From Pleomorphomonas sp. T1.2MG-36 (GTDB lineage: Bacteria; Pseudomonadota; Alphaproteobacteria; Rhizobiales; Pleomorphomonadaceae), in the NCBI RefSeq assembly GCF_950100655.1, contig NZ_CATNLY010000034.1, positions 1 to 64,000 on the forward strand: DNA of 64,000 nucleotides, read 5' to 3'. How positions within the stretch are numbered: the first letter of the stretch is position 1; each line of letters begins with the position of its first letter. Below the pieces are notes generated by a model. It was not told the DNA's origin and made no database searches. It saw only the letters and a list, made by a program, of their open reading frames with translations. The position numbers and the translations under genes were made by a program. Shown here in pieces: positions 51,985 to 60,363 of this stretch.

Positions 51985-53439
51985 ATGTCCTCGCAGATCG
52001 TTTCCCTCGACAGCCCGACGGTCACGCCAAGCCCGCGGCGCGGTGGCTGCACGTCGTCGTCCTGCGGCACATCGCCCCGCCCCGCCGGCATCGATGCCAC
52101 GACCTGGGAGAGGATCAAGGATCACCCCTGCTATTCGGAAGAGGCGCACCACTACTTCGCGCGCATGCATGTGGCCGTAGCGCCGGCCTGCAACATCCAG
52201 TGCAACTACTGCAATCGCAAATACGACTGCTCCAACGAGAGCCGGCCGGGCGTCGTGTCCGAACGGCTGACGCCACAGGAAGCGGTGCGGAAGGTCGTCG
52301 CGGTGGCCGCCGCCGTGCCGGAGCTGTCGGTGCTCGGCATCGCCGGTCCGGGCGACGCGCTGCACGACTGGAAGAACACCCGCGCCACCTTCGAAGCGGT
52401 GCGCAAGGTCATTCCCGACCTCAAGTTCTGCCTCTCCACCAACGGCCTTGCCCTGCCCGACCATGTCGACGAGATCGCCGAAATGGCCATCGACCACGTG
52501 ACGATCACCATCAACGCCGTCGATCCGGAGATCGGCGCCAGGATCTACCCGTGGATCTTCTTCGACCACAAGCGCCGCACCGGTCTCGAAGCCGCGACGA
52601 TCCTTCTCGAGCGGCAGATGCTCGGCCTCGAAATGCTGACTGCGCGCGGCATTCTCGTGAAGATCAACTCGGTGATGATCCCCGGCATCAACGACCATCA
52701 CCTTGCCGAGGTCAACAAGGCGGTGCGCGCGGGCGGCGCCTTCCTGCACAACGTCATGCCGCTGATTTCCGACCCCGCCCATGGCACCCACTTCGGCCTC
52801 ACCGGCCAGCGGGGCCCGACACCAGCCGAACTCAAGGCGGTGCAGGACCAGCTGGACGGTGGCGCCAAGTTGATGCGCCACTGCCGCCAATGCCGCGCCG
52901 ACGCCATCGGCCTTCTCGGCGAAGACCGTGGCCAGGAGTTCACTCTCGACCGGTTGCCGGAGATCGCCACCTACGACCCAGCCGCTCGCGATGCCTATCG
53001 CGCCTTCGTCGCCGCCGAGCGCGGCGACCGGGGCGCCGCCCGCGACGACGCCATGCGGCGCATCGGCGCGGTAGCCGACGACGCCCGCCTCCTCGTCGCC
53101 GTTGCCACCAAGGGCGGCGCCCGCGTCAACGAGCACTTCGGCCATGCCCGCGAGTTCCAGGTCTACGAGGCTGGGCCAAACGGCATCACGCTCGTCGGCC
53201 ATCGCAAGGTCGACGCCTATTGCATGGGTGGCTTCGGTGAGGACGCGCCCCTCGCCCCCACCATCGCCGCCCTGAACGGCATCGACACCGTGCTGTGCGC
53301 CAAGGTGGGCGACTGCCCGCGCGATGCGCTTCTGGCCGCCGGCATCACCGTCACCGATGCCCATGCCTTCGACTACATCGAGGCGGCTGTCGGCAAGATC
53401 TACGCCGCGCGTTTCGGCCGCGCCATCGCCGCCGCCTGA
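51985..53439 (+). CDS. nifB: nitrogenase cofactor biosynthesis protein NifB
   Basis: A 484-residue protein that fuses two [4Fe-4S] clusters with a carbide to form NifB-co, the core of the nitrogenase cofactor. The radical-SAM cysteines are C69, C73 and C76 in ACNIQCNYCNRKYDC. GVVSERLTPQEAVRKV, GIAGPGDAL and MRHCRQCRADAIG complete the catalytic part. Residues about 365-484 are a NifX-like cofactor-binding domain (VNEHFGHAREFQVYE). The ATG at 51985 follows GGAGAG and the sigma-54 promoter. First gene of nifB-nifS-nifV. Confidence 0.97.
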   Translation: MSSQIVSLDSPTVTPSPRRGGCTSSSCGTSPRPAGIDATTWERIKDHPCYSEEAHHYFARMHVAVAPACNIQCNYCNRKYDCSNESRPGVVSERLTPQEAVRKVVAVAAAVPELSVLGIAGPGDALHDWKNTRATFEAVRKVIPDLKFCLSTNGLALPDHVDEIAEMAIDHVTITINAVDPEIGARIYPWIFFDHKRRTGLEAATILLERQMLGLEMLTARGILVKINSVMIPGINDHHLAEVNKAVRAGGAFLHNVMPLISDPAHGTHFGLTGQRGPTPAELKAVQDQLDGGAKLMRHCRQCRADAIGLLGEDRGQEFTLDRLPEIATYDPAARDAYRAFVAAERGDRGAARDDAMRRIGAVADDARLLVAVATKGGARVNEHFGHAREFQVYEAGPNGITLVGHRKVDAYCMGGFGEDAPLAPTIAALNGIDTVLCAKVGDCPRDALLAAGITVTDAHAFDYIEAAVGKIYAARFGRAIAAA

Positions 53440-53454
53440 TCGCGAGGGATCGCC

Positions 53455-54612
53455 ATGGTCGCAGATTCGGCCGTCTACCTCGACGCCAACGCCACCACGC
53501 CGGTCGACCCGCGCGTGGCCGAGGCCATGCTGGCGGCATTGACCGGCCTGCATGGCAATCCTTCGTCCGCTCACGCCGCCGGCCGTGACGCGCGGCGCGC
53601 GATCGAGGCCGCCCGGCGCGACGTCGCGAGGCTGATCGGCGCCGACCGGCCGGATGAGGTCGTCTTCACCTCTGGCGGCAGCGAAAGCAACGTTACGGCC
53701 ATCCGTGCCGCGCTCGCCGCCCGCCCCGGACGTCGCGAGGTGGTGACGTCCACCGTCGAGCACGCGTCGGTCCATGCGGCGCTCGATCGCCTCGCGGCAA
53801 CGGACGGCATCGACATCCATCGCCTTCCCGTCGACGAATGCGGCCGGCTCGACCTCGACGCCTACCGCGCCGCCCTCGGTCCCGGCACAGCGCTGGTGAC
53901 GCTGATGACCGCCAACAACGAAACCGGCACGCTGTTTCCCATCGCCGACCTCGTGCCTGCCGCCCACGCGGCCGGCGCCCTCTTCCACACCGACGCCGTG
54001 CAGGCCGCCGGTCGTGTCGCTCTTTCGGTCGCCGCCAGCGGCGTCGACATGGCCTCCTTCAGCGCCCACAAGCTGCACGGCCCGAAAGGCGTCGGCGCCC
54101 TCCATGTCCGTGCCGGCAAACCCTTCGCCGGTCTGATCGTCGGCGGCCGTCAGGAGAAGGGACGCCGCGCAGGCACCGAGAACGTGCCGGGCATCGTCGG
54201 CTTCGGTGTCGCCGCTCGTGTCGCCCTTGCGGACTGCCATGCCCAGCGCATCGCCCGTTTGCGCGACCGCCTCGAAAGCGGTGTCGTCGCGGCTCTTCCC
54301 GGCACGCGCGTCCTCGGCGACCCGCAGGCACGCCTTGCCAACACCGCCTGCCTCGCATTTCCGGGTATCGACGCCGAGATGATGCTGCACCGCCTCGATC
54401 GGGCCGGCATCGCCGCGTCCTCCGGGTCCGCCTGCGCCACCGGCGAAGCCGCACCGAGCCATGTGCTCGCCGCCATGGGGCTGACGCACCTCGCCGGTTC
54501 GACCATCCGCTTCTCGCTATCGCGCTTCAACACCGACGCCGACATCGAACGCCTTCTGGTTTTGCTGCCGGCGATCGCGCGCGAAGCCCGCATCCTGGAG
54601 ACCGTGGCATGA
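53455..54612 (+). CDS. nifS: cysteine desulfurase NifS
   Basis: A 385-residue PLP enzyme that supplies sulfur for nitrogenase clusters. The PLP lysine is K206 ([12 protein letters not shown]) and the persulfide cysteine C327 is in [17 protein letters not shown], the NifS-type loop (class I). Its place directly behind nifB and ahead of nifV supports NifS over housekeeping IscS. It starts 15 bases after nifB and its stop overlaps nifV by four bases. Confidence 0.93.
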   Translation: MVADSAVYLDANATTPVDPRVAEAMLAALTGLHGNPSSAHAAGRDARRAIEAARRDVARLIGADRPDEVVFTSGGSESNVTAIRAALAARPGRREVVTSTVEHASVHAALDRLAATDGIDIHRLPVDECGRLDLDAYRAALGPGTALVTLMTANNETGTLFPIADLVPAAHAAGALFHTDAVQAAGRVALSVAASGVDMASFSAHKLHGPKGVGALHVRAGKPFAGLIVGGRQEKGRRAGTENVPGIVGFGVAARVALADCHAQRIARLRDRLESGVVAALPGTRVLGDPQARLANTACLAFPGIDAEMMLHRLDRAGIAASSGSACATGEAAPSHVLAAMGLTHLAGSTIRFSLSRFNTDADIERLLVLLPAIAREARILETVA

Positions 54613-55751
54613 TCGGCGCCCGCCTCAACGACACCACGCTGCGCGACGGCGAACAGGCGCCGGGCGTCGCCTTCACCCGCATCGAGAAACTGGCCATTGC
54701 CGAAGCACTGGCTGCGGCCGGCGTCGCCGAGATCGAAGCCGGCACGCCGGCCATGGGCGATGAGGAGATCGACACCATCGCCGCCATCGTCGGCCTGGCG
54801 CTGCCGGCCCGCGTCGCTGTCTGGTGCCGGATGCGCGACGAAGACATCGCCGCCGCCGTCCGAAGCAGCGCACCGGCCATCAACCTGTCCATCCCCGCGT
54901 CCGACCTGCAGCTCGCGGCCAAGCTCGGCATCGACCGGCGCGAGGCGCTCGCCCGCATCGCCCGCTTCGTGCCGTTGGCTCTCGACCTCGGCTTTTCGGT
55001 CTCGGTCGGTGCCGAGGATGCCTCGCGTGCCGATCCCGATCACCTCGCCGCCATGACCGAAGCCGTGGAGCGCGCTGGCGGCTGGCGGTTGCGGCTTGCC
55101 GATACCGTCGGCGTGCTCGATCCGCTGTCGACGGCGAGGCTGGTATCGGCCCTGAAGGCCCGCACGTCGCTCGCCTTGGAGTTTCACGGCCACGACGACC
55201 TCGGTCTCGCCACCGCCAACACCCTTGCCGCCCTGCGCGCCGGCTGCGCCGAAGCGTCCGTCACCGTGCTCGGCCTCGGCGAGCGAGCCGGCAACGCGGC
55301 GCTGGAACAGGTGGCCGTCGCCCTACTGCGTCTCGATGGACGGTCGACCGGCGTCGACCTGCCGTCGCTGAAACCGCTTGCCGAACTGGTCGCCAGCGCG
55401 GCCGGACGTGGCGTGCCGCCCGGCAAGGCCGTCGTCGGACGCGACGTGTTTTCCCACGAAAGCGGCCTCCACGTCGCCGGTCTTCTCAAGGAGGCCGAGA
55501 CCTATCAGGGGCTCGATCCCAGGCTGCTCGGGCGACACCACTCGGTCGTCGTCGGCAAGCACTCCGGCGCCCAGGCGCTGGCCCACGTCCTCGCACGTTG
55601 CGGCATCGCCCTTGACCCTGAACTCGCCGCACCGCTCGTCGAGGAGGTCCGGCGGGCCGCGACCGAACGGAAGCGAGCGCTGACCAACGGCGAACTCGCC
55701 CATCTGCATGCCGCATTGGCGTCTTCGGCCGAACGATCGTCCGAGGGCTGA
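54609..55751 (+). CDS. nifV: homocitrate synthase NifV
   Basis: A 380-residue enzyme that condenses acetyl-CoA with 2-oxoglutarate to homocitrate, the organic ligand of FeMo-co. [18 protein letters not shown], the metal-binding H193-G-H195 (EFHGHDDLG) and [14 protein letters not shown] are diagnostic; the family separates from 2-isopropylmalate synthase by its short C-terminus. The ATG at 54609 overlaps the nifS stop (ATGA). It ends the operon; a moderately sized gap precedes the next gene. Confidence 0.94.
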   Translation: MIGARLNDTTLRDGEQAPGVAFTRIEKLAIAEALAAAGVAEIEAGTPAMGDEEIDTIAAIVGLALPARVAVWCRMRDEDIAAAVRSSAPAINLSIPASDLQLAAKLGIDRREALARIARFVPLALDLGFSVSVGAEDASRADPDHLAAMTEAVERAGGWRLRLADTVGVLDPLSTARLVSALKARTSLALEFHGHDDLGLATANTLAALRAGCAEASVTVLGLGERAGNAALEQVAVALLRLDGRSTGVDLPSLKPLAELVASAAGRGVPPGKAVVGRDVFSHESGLHVAGLLKEAETYQGLDPRLLGRHHSVVVGKHSGAQALAHVLARCGIALDPELAAPLVEEVRRAATERKRALTNGELAHLHAALASSAERSSEG

Positions 55752-55810
55752 CCGCTTCCCTTCCCGAAGGCCCTCCCCTATAAATCGTACAAAACTTAGG
55801 GAGGGCGCAC

Positions 55811-56818
55811 ATGTCCACGCACAAGCCGGTTCGTATCGGCGTCGTTTCCACCGCCAAGATCGCCCGTGAGAAGGTGATCCCCGGCTTCCGCACCACGCCT
55901 TGGCTGGAGGTGGCGGCGATCGCCTCGCGCAACGCCGACACGGCGAAGGCGACGGCCGATGCTCTGGGCATTCCCGTCGCCCATGGCTCCTACGAGGCGC
56001 TGTTCGCCGATCCGACCATCGAGGCGGTCTATATCCCGACGCCCAACGACAGCCATGTCGACCTGACGCTCGCCGCCGCCCGTGCCGGCAAGCATGTGCT
56101 CTGCGAGAAGCCCGCGGCGATGAACGCCAAGGACGCCGAGCGCCTCGCCGCGCTGCCGCCGGGCATCGTCTATCTCGAAGCCTTCATGGTCCGCTACCAT
56201 CCGCAGTGGCTGAAGACCCGGGAGCTCGTCCGCGCCGGCGCCATCGGCCGTGTCGCCGCTGCTCAGTCCTTCTTCTCCTATTTCCTCGACGACCCCGCCA
56301 ACATTCGCAACAAGCCCGAGAACGGTGGCGGCGGCCTGTGGGATATCGGCGTCTATCCGATCGTCACCGCCCGCTTCGTGTTCGACGCCGAACCGAAACG
56401 GGTGATCGGCCTGATCGAGCTGGACGAGACGTTCGGCACCGACGTGCTGACCTCGGCGATTCTCGATTTCGGCGAGGGACGCCACCTGACGTTCACCGTC
56501 GGCACGCAGACCGTGCCGCACCAGCGCGTCAACGTCGTCGGCTCCACCGGCCGCATCGAGGTGCTGATCCCCTTCAACGCCCCGCCGATGCAGGAGACCG
56601 TGATTCGCCTCGATCGCGGCGCGGCGCTCGGCGATGCGCAGATCGAGGAGATTCGCCTGCCGGCCTGCGACCAGTACGGCCTGCAGGGCGAGGCGTTCGC
56701 CAAGGCGATCCGTGGCGTCGAGCCCTTGCCCTACGACCAGCACGACGCCGTCAGGATGATGAAGATCCTCGACGCCATCGTCGAGTCCGGCAAGACCGGC
56801 CGCTGGGTCAGCCTGTAA
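55811..56818 (+). CDS. Gfo/Idh/MocA family oxidoreductase
   Basis: A 335-residue NAD(P)-dependent dehydrogenase. The N-terminal Rossmann fold (RIGVVSTAKIAREKVIPGF) is followed by VYIPTPNDSHVDLTLAAARAGKHVLCEKPAA, in which EKP is the catalytic lysine motif, and DIGVYP in the C-terminal domain. It resembles glucose-fructose oxidoreductase and dihydrodiol dehydrogenase relatives. The substrate, probably a sugar or inositol derivative, is not determined. The ROK kinase gene is convergent with it. Confidence 0.87.
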   Translation: MSTHKPVRIGVVSTAKIAREKVIPGFRTTPWLEVAAIASRNADTAKATADALGIPVAHGSYEALFADPTIEAVYIPTPNDSHVDLTLAAARAGKHVLCEKPAAMNAKDAERLAALPPGIVYLEAFMVRYHPQWLKTRELVRAGAIGRVAAAQSFFSYFLDDPANIRNKPENGGGGLWDIGVYPIVTARFVFDAEPKRVIGLIELDETFGTDVLTSAILDFGEGRHLTFTVGTQTVPHQRVNVVGSTGRIEVLIPFNAPPMQETVIRLDRGAALGDAQIEEIRLPACDQYGLQGEAFAKAIRGVEPLPYDQHDAVRMMKILDAIVESGKTGRWVSL

Positions 56819-56826
56819 GGAAACAA

Positions 56827-56852
56827 GGGGGCGGATGGCAATCGCCGCCCCC
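56827..56852. terminator. bidirectional terminator between oxidoreductase and ROK kinase genes
   Basis: GGGGGCGG (56827-56834) pairs with CCGCCCCC (56845-56852) around a ten-base loop. The two genes are convergent. Confidence 0.6.
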
Positions 56853-56860
56853 ATCCCCTT

Positions 56861-57790
56861 CTATTCCTTCCAGAGGAAGGCGGCGCCTCGGACGCCGGAG
56901 CTGTCGCCGTGCCGAGCCTTGCGGATCGGCGTTGCCACGCTATCCGAGAAGACGAGCCGGCTGCCCTCGCCATCCCAGAGGTTGGTGCGGGTCGAGAGCT
57001 GCCTGGGCACGTCGTCGTAGAGCTCGTCGACGTTGCTCATGCCGCCGCCGAGCACGAACACGTCTGGGTCGACGAGGTCGATGATCAGCGCCAGCGACCG
57101 GGCAAGACGATCCACATAGCGATCGTAGACTTGGACGGCGGTGGCGTCGCCTGCCCGCTTCAGTGCGATCACCTCCGACGCCTTGCGGGCGACGCCGGTC
57201 GTCGTCCGATAATCGAGTTCGAAGCCGGTGCCCGAGCAGAACATCTCCAGGCAGCCGTGCCGGCCGCACCAGCACTTGGGACCGGGATACTCGCCCTCCT
57301 TGGGCCAGGGCAAAGAATAGTGGCCGATCTCGCCAGCCAGGCCCTGGAAGCCGTTGTGACTCTTGCCCTTGATGGCGATGCCGCCGCCATGGCCGGTGCC
57401 CAGGATGATGCCGACCACCACGTCGAGACCGGCGCCAGCGCCATCGACCGCCTCGGAGACCGCGAGACAGTTGCCGTCATTGGCGAGGCGCACCGGCCGG
57501 CCGAGCGCCGCCTCGAGGTCGCGGCCGAGCGGCTTGCCGTTCAGCCAGAAGGCGTTGGAGTTGCGGATGAGGCCGGTGAGCGGATTGGGGCTGCCCGGCA
57601 GGCCGATGCCGACGCTGCCGCGTTCGCCGGAAGCCGTCTCGACATGGGCCACCAGATCGACCACCGCCCGGATCGAGGCATCATAATCCTCGCGCGGCGT
57701 CGGGATGCGGTGCCGGATGAGCTCGGCGCCCCCGGCATCGAGGCCGATCACCTCCATCTTGGTCCCGCCCCAGTCGATCCCGATATACAT
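56861..57790 (-). CDS. ROK family sugar kinase
   Basis: A 309-residue kinase. The phosphate loop DWGGTKMEV, the catalytic D105 (LANDGNC), and the zinc site H157, C173, C175, C180 (CWCGRHGCLE) identify an active ROK kinase; the pattern fits fructokinase Mak or N-acetylglucosamine kinase. Sugar specificity is not settled. No sugar transporter is adjacent other than the general MFS protein upstream. Confidence 0.87.
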   Translation of the reverse strand: MYIGIDWGGTKMEVIGLDAGGAELIRHRIPTPREDYDASIRAVVDLVAHVETASGERGSVGIGLPGSPNPLTGLIRNSNAFWLNGKPLGRDLEAALGRPVRLANDGNCLAVSEAVDGAGAGLDVVVGIILGTGHGGGIAIKGKSHNGFQGLAGEIGHYSLPWPKEGEYPGPKCWCGRHGCLEMFCSGTGFELDYRTTTGVARKASEVIALKRAGDATAVQVYDRYVDRLARSLALIIDLVDPDVFVLGGGMSNVDELYDDVPRQLSTRTNLWDGEGSRLVFSDSVATPIRKARHGDSSGVRGAAFLWKE

Positions 57791-57876
57791 CCGTGTCCTC
57801 CCTGAACCCTACCCGACCGGCTCGCCACAACCTCCCCGGCGACGGCCGCATCTTGCCAAATACCTGCGATCCGTCG

Positions 57877-59097
57877 TCAGCTGCCGTCGAGCTTCTCGGC
57901 CCGGCGAAGGTCGGGGAAGATCACCGACCACAGGCCCGCGACGGCGAGCGTGCCGACGCCGCCAAACACCACCGCCGGCACGGTGCCGATCAGCGCCGCC
58001 ATGCTGCCGGCGCGGAACTCGCCGAGCTCGTTGGAGGCCCCGACGAACACCATGTTGACCGCCGAAACACGGCCGCGCAGCTCGTCGGGCGTGGCGAGCT
58101 GGATGAGCGTCTCGCGCACATAGACCGAGATCATGTCGCCGGCCCCCATCAGGCCGAGGCAGAGGATGGACAGCCACGGCGTCAGCGAAACGCCGAACAC
58201 CACCGTTGCAAGGCCGAACAGTGCGACGCCCAGAAACATCTTCACGCCGGCCATAGCCCGGATCGGGAAGCGCGCCAGAAAGGCTGCCACCAGGATGGCG
58301 CCAATGCCGGGCGCTGCTCGCATCATGCCGAGACCGGCCGGACCGAGCACCAGGATGTCGGACGCATAGACCGGCATCAGCGCGACGGCGCCGCCGAGCA
58401 GCACCGCGAACAGGTCGAGCGAGATGGCGCCGAGCACGAGCCGGTTGGAAAAGACATAGCGGAAGCCGGCCGAAACCGCCTGCCAGGCCGGCTCCTTCTC
58501 TCCCTGCTTCACGGTAATCGGCGGCATTGCCAGCATCAGCGCCACTGCGGCGGCAAGCAGCGCCACCGCCGTGCCGAAGGCGGCGAGCTCGGAAATACCG
58601 TAGAGCAGACCGCCGGCCACAGGCCCGCCGATGGCCGCTACCTGCCAGGACGACGACACCCAGCCGATAGCGTTGGCGAGCGCCTCGCGCGGCACGAGGT
58701 TCGGCACCACCGACTGCATGGCCGGCCCCATGAAGGCGCGGGCAATGCCCATCACCAGGAGGATGATGTAGATCGGCGCGACGCTCGGCGACGCCGTCCA
58801 GGACAGGGCGAACAGCCAGACGGCGGCGGCGGCTTCGACGCCGAAGCACGCGATGATGATCAGGCGCCGCGAAACGCGGTCGGCCACCGTGCCGGTGATG
58901 AGCACCAGCAGGAAAGCCGGCAGGAACTGCATCAGCCCCACATAGCCGAGCGCCATCGGATCGCGGGTGAGGTTGTAGACCTTCCAGCCGACGGCGACCA
59001 CGACGATCTGAATGGCGAATGTGGCGAACAGGCGGGCCAGCCAGTAGAGGAGATACGGCCGGTGGGCAAAGGCGTTCGGCGAGGGCTGATGGCTCAT
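57877..59097 (-). CDS. MFS transporter, enterobactin-exporter-like
   Basis: A 406-residue carrier with about twelve transmembrane helices. RPYLLYWLARLFATFAIQI and MGIARAFMGPAMQSVVPNLVPREALANAIGW resemble the EntS/TM_FabS-like group of exporters (MFS_3), which includes siderophore and macrolide exporters. Substrate unknown. It lies 86 bases upstream of the kinase gene on the same strand, so co-transcription is possible. Confidence 0.83.
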   Translation of the reverse strand: MSHQPSPNAFAHRPYLLYWLARLFATFAIQIVVVAVGWKVYNLTRDPMALGYVGLMQFLPAFLLVLITGTVADRVSRRLIIIACFGVEAAAAVWLFALSWTASPSVAPIYIILLVMGIARAFMGPAMQSVVPNLVPREALANAIGWVSSSWQVAAIGGPVAGGLLYGISELAAFGTAVALLAAAVALMLAMPPITVKQGEKEPAWQAVSAGFRYVFSNRLVLGAISLDLFAVLLGGAVALMPVYASDILVLGPAGLGMMRAAPGIGAILVAAFLARFPIRAMAGVKMFLGVALFGLATVVFGVSLTPWLSILCLGLMGAGDMISVYVRETLIQLATPDELRGRVSAVNMVFVGASNELGEFRAGSMAALIGTVPAVVFGGVGTLAVAGLWSVIFPDLRRAEKLDGS

Positions 59098-59216
59098 GGG
59101 GTCGCTCGGGCACCGCGGCTCGGGAGTGACGGACGGTGACTTGTGATCCAGAACGGAGCGCCGAACAAGTCACCGAAGGCGTCTTGCAGTTCGGTTGCTG
59201 TGCCGTCTCGACCGTT

Positions 59217-60221
59217 TCACACTTCCTCGCGCCGCGCCCTCCGCACCGCGAGCCTGTGCCGCCCTTCCAGAAAGGCGAGAAGCGCCAGAGCGAAGAAAAG
59301 CGGCACCACGAAGTAGATGAGGCGGAACAGGATCAGCGCGGCGGCAACATCCGGCCGATGGGCAATGCCGAGGCCGGTCACCACCGTCGCCTCGAACACA
59401 CCGACGCCGCCGGGGGTGTTGGCGGCCATGCCGGCCAGGAAGGCGATGGAATAGGTGACGAGATAGCGGGCGGCATCCGGCACCGCATCGGGCGGCAGCA
59501 GGACATAGAGCGTACCGCAGGCCGCGAGCAGATCGAACGCCCCGGCCAGCACCATCAGGAATGCCGGCTTGGCCTTGGGCATGCGCACCACCATGCCGCT
59601 CACTCGGATGGCCCGTCGCTTCCGCGCCAGCCAGATGATGAAGCTCGACAGCGCGACGAGGACGGCAATCCCGACCAGCCGGTCGATGTAGTGGTGGGGA
59701 AACACCGGGTACTGCGTCGTCGGCTCCAGCGTCAGCGCCAGTCCGAGCACGAACAGGATGCCGGACCACATGGTCAGCCAGCTCATGATGATCAGCCTCG
59801 CCACCACCGAGAAGCTGACGCCGACCATGGAGTAGATGCGATAACGGGCTCCACCGCCCGACAGCAGCGGAAAGCCCAGGGTGTTGGCGAAAACGTTGGC
59901 GATGAGGCCGCCGAACACCGCCCGCGCCAGACTGACCGAACTCGTGTAGTTGAGCGCGTGCAGCGCCAGAAGATCGTAGGTGGCAAGCGCGGCAAGGCCG
60001 CAGAAGGTGAAGACGAAGGCCAGCACGAAACGGTGGGCCGGCAGCGCCAGCGCGGCATCGTGGACGTCGGCGAACGACATCCTGGTCGCCATGTCCCACA
60101 GCACCCAGACGGCGCCGGCGATCAACACCACCGCGATGATCGGCCCAACCCACCTCACCGCAAGCGCAAACCGCCTCGTTGGCAGTTCCTCGCTGGTGTC
60201 GTCATCGGTGGGGGAGCTCAA
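59217..60221 (-). CDS. UPF0104 membrane protein (flippase-like, AglD/MprF_N domain)
   Basis: A 334-residue membrane protein with about eight helices. The segments ANTLGFPLLSGGGARYRIY and AFLAGMAANTPGGVGVFEATVV are hallmarks of the UPF0104 family, related to the N-terminal flippase part of MprF. In MprF that part moves aminoacylated lipids; here no synthase domain is fused, so the moved lipid is unknown. It is unlinked to identifiable lipid genes. Confidence 0.83.
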   Translation of the reverse strand: MSSPTDDDTSEELPTRRFALAVRWVGPIIAVVLIAGAVWVLWDMATRMSFADVHDAALALPAHRFVLAFVFTFCGLAALATYDLLALHALNYTSSVSLARAVFGGLIANVFANTLGFPLLSGGGARYRIYSMVGVSFSVVARLIIMSWLTMWSGILFVLGLALTLEPTTQYPVFPHHYIDRLVGIAVLVALSSFIIWLARKRRAIRVSGMVVRMPKAKPAFLMVLAGAFDLLAACGTLYVLLPPDAVPDAARYLVTYSIAFLAGMAANTPGGVGVFEATVVTGLGIAHRPDVAAALILFRLIYFVVPLFFALALLAFLEGRHRLAVRRARREEV

Positions 60222-60363
60222 GTCCGGTCATCTCCATCTGGGAGGCGAACGGGGCGCAGCCCCGTCTCAGGCCCTTCATTTAGAACGCCGACCGTTAAAC
60301 GCAAATGTCTTTTTCAACAATTGACCAGTCAACGGCTTGCCGCCAGGGCGGCGCCCATCATGG

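Noticed and set aside
51907..54489. 860-codon open frame antisense to nifB and nifS
   Set aside because: It spans two real genes and their promoter, and shows no conserved domain.
53838..55751. A 637-residue start for nifV
   Set aside because: The extra sequence lies in another frame of nifS; the ATG at 54609 overlapping the nifS stop gives a normal-length NifV.
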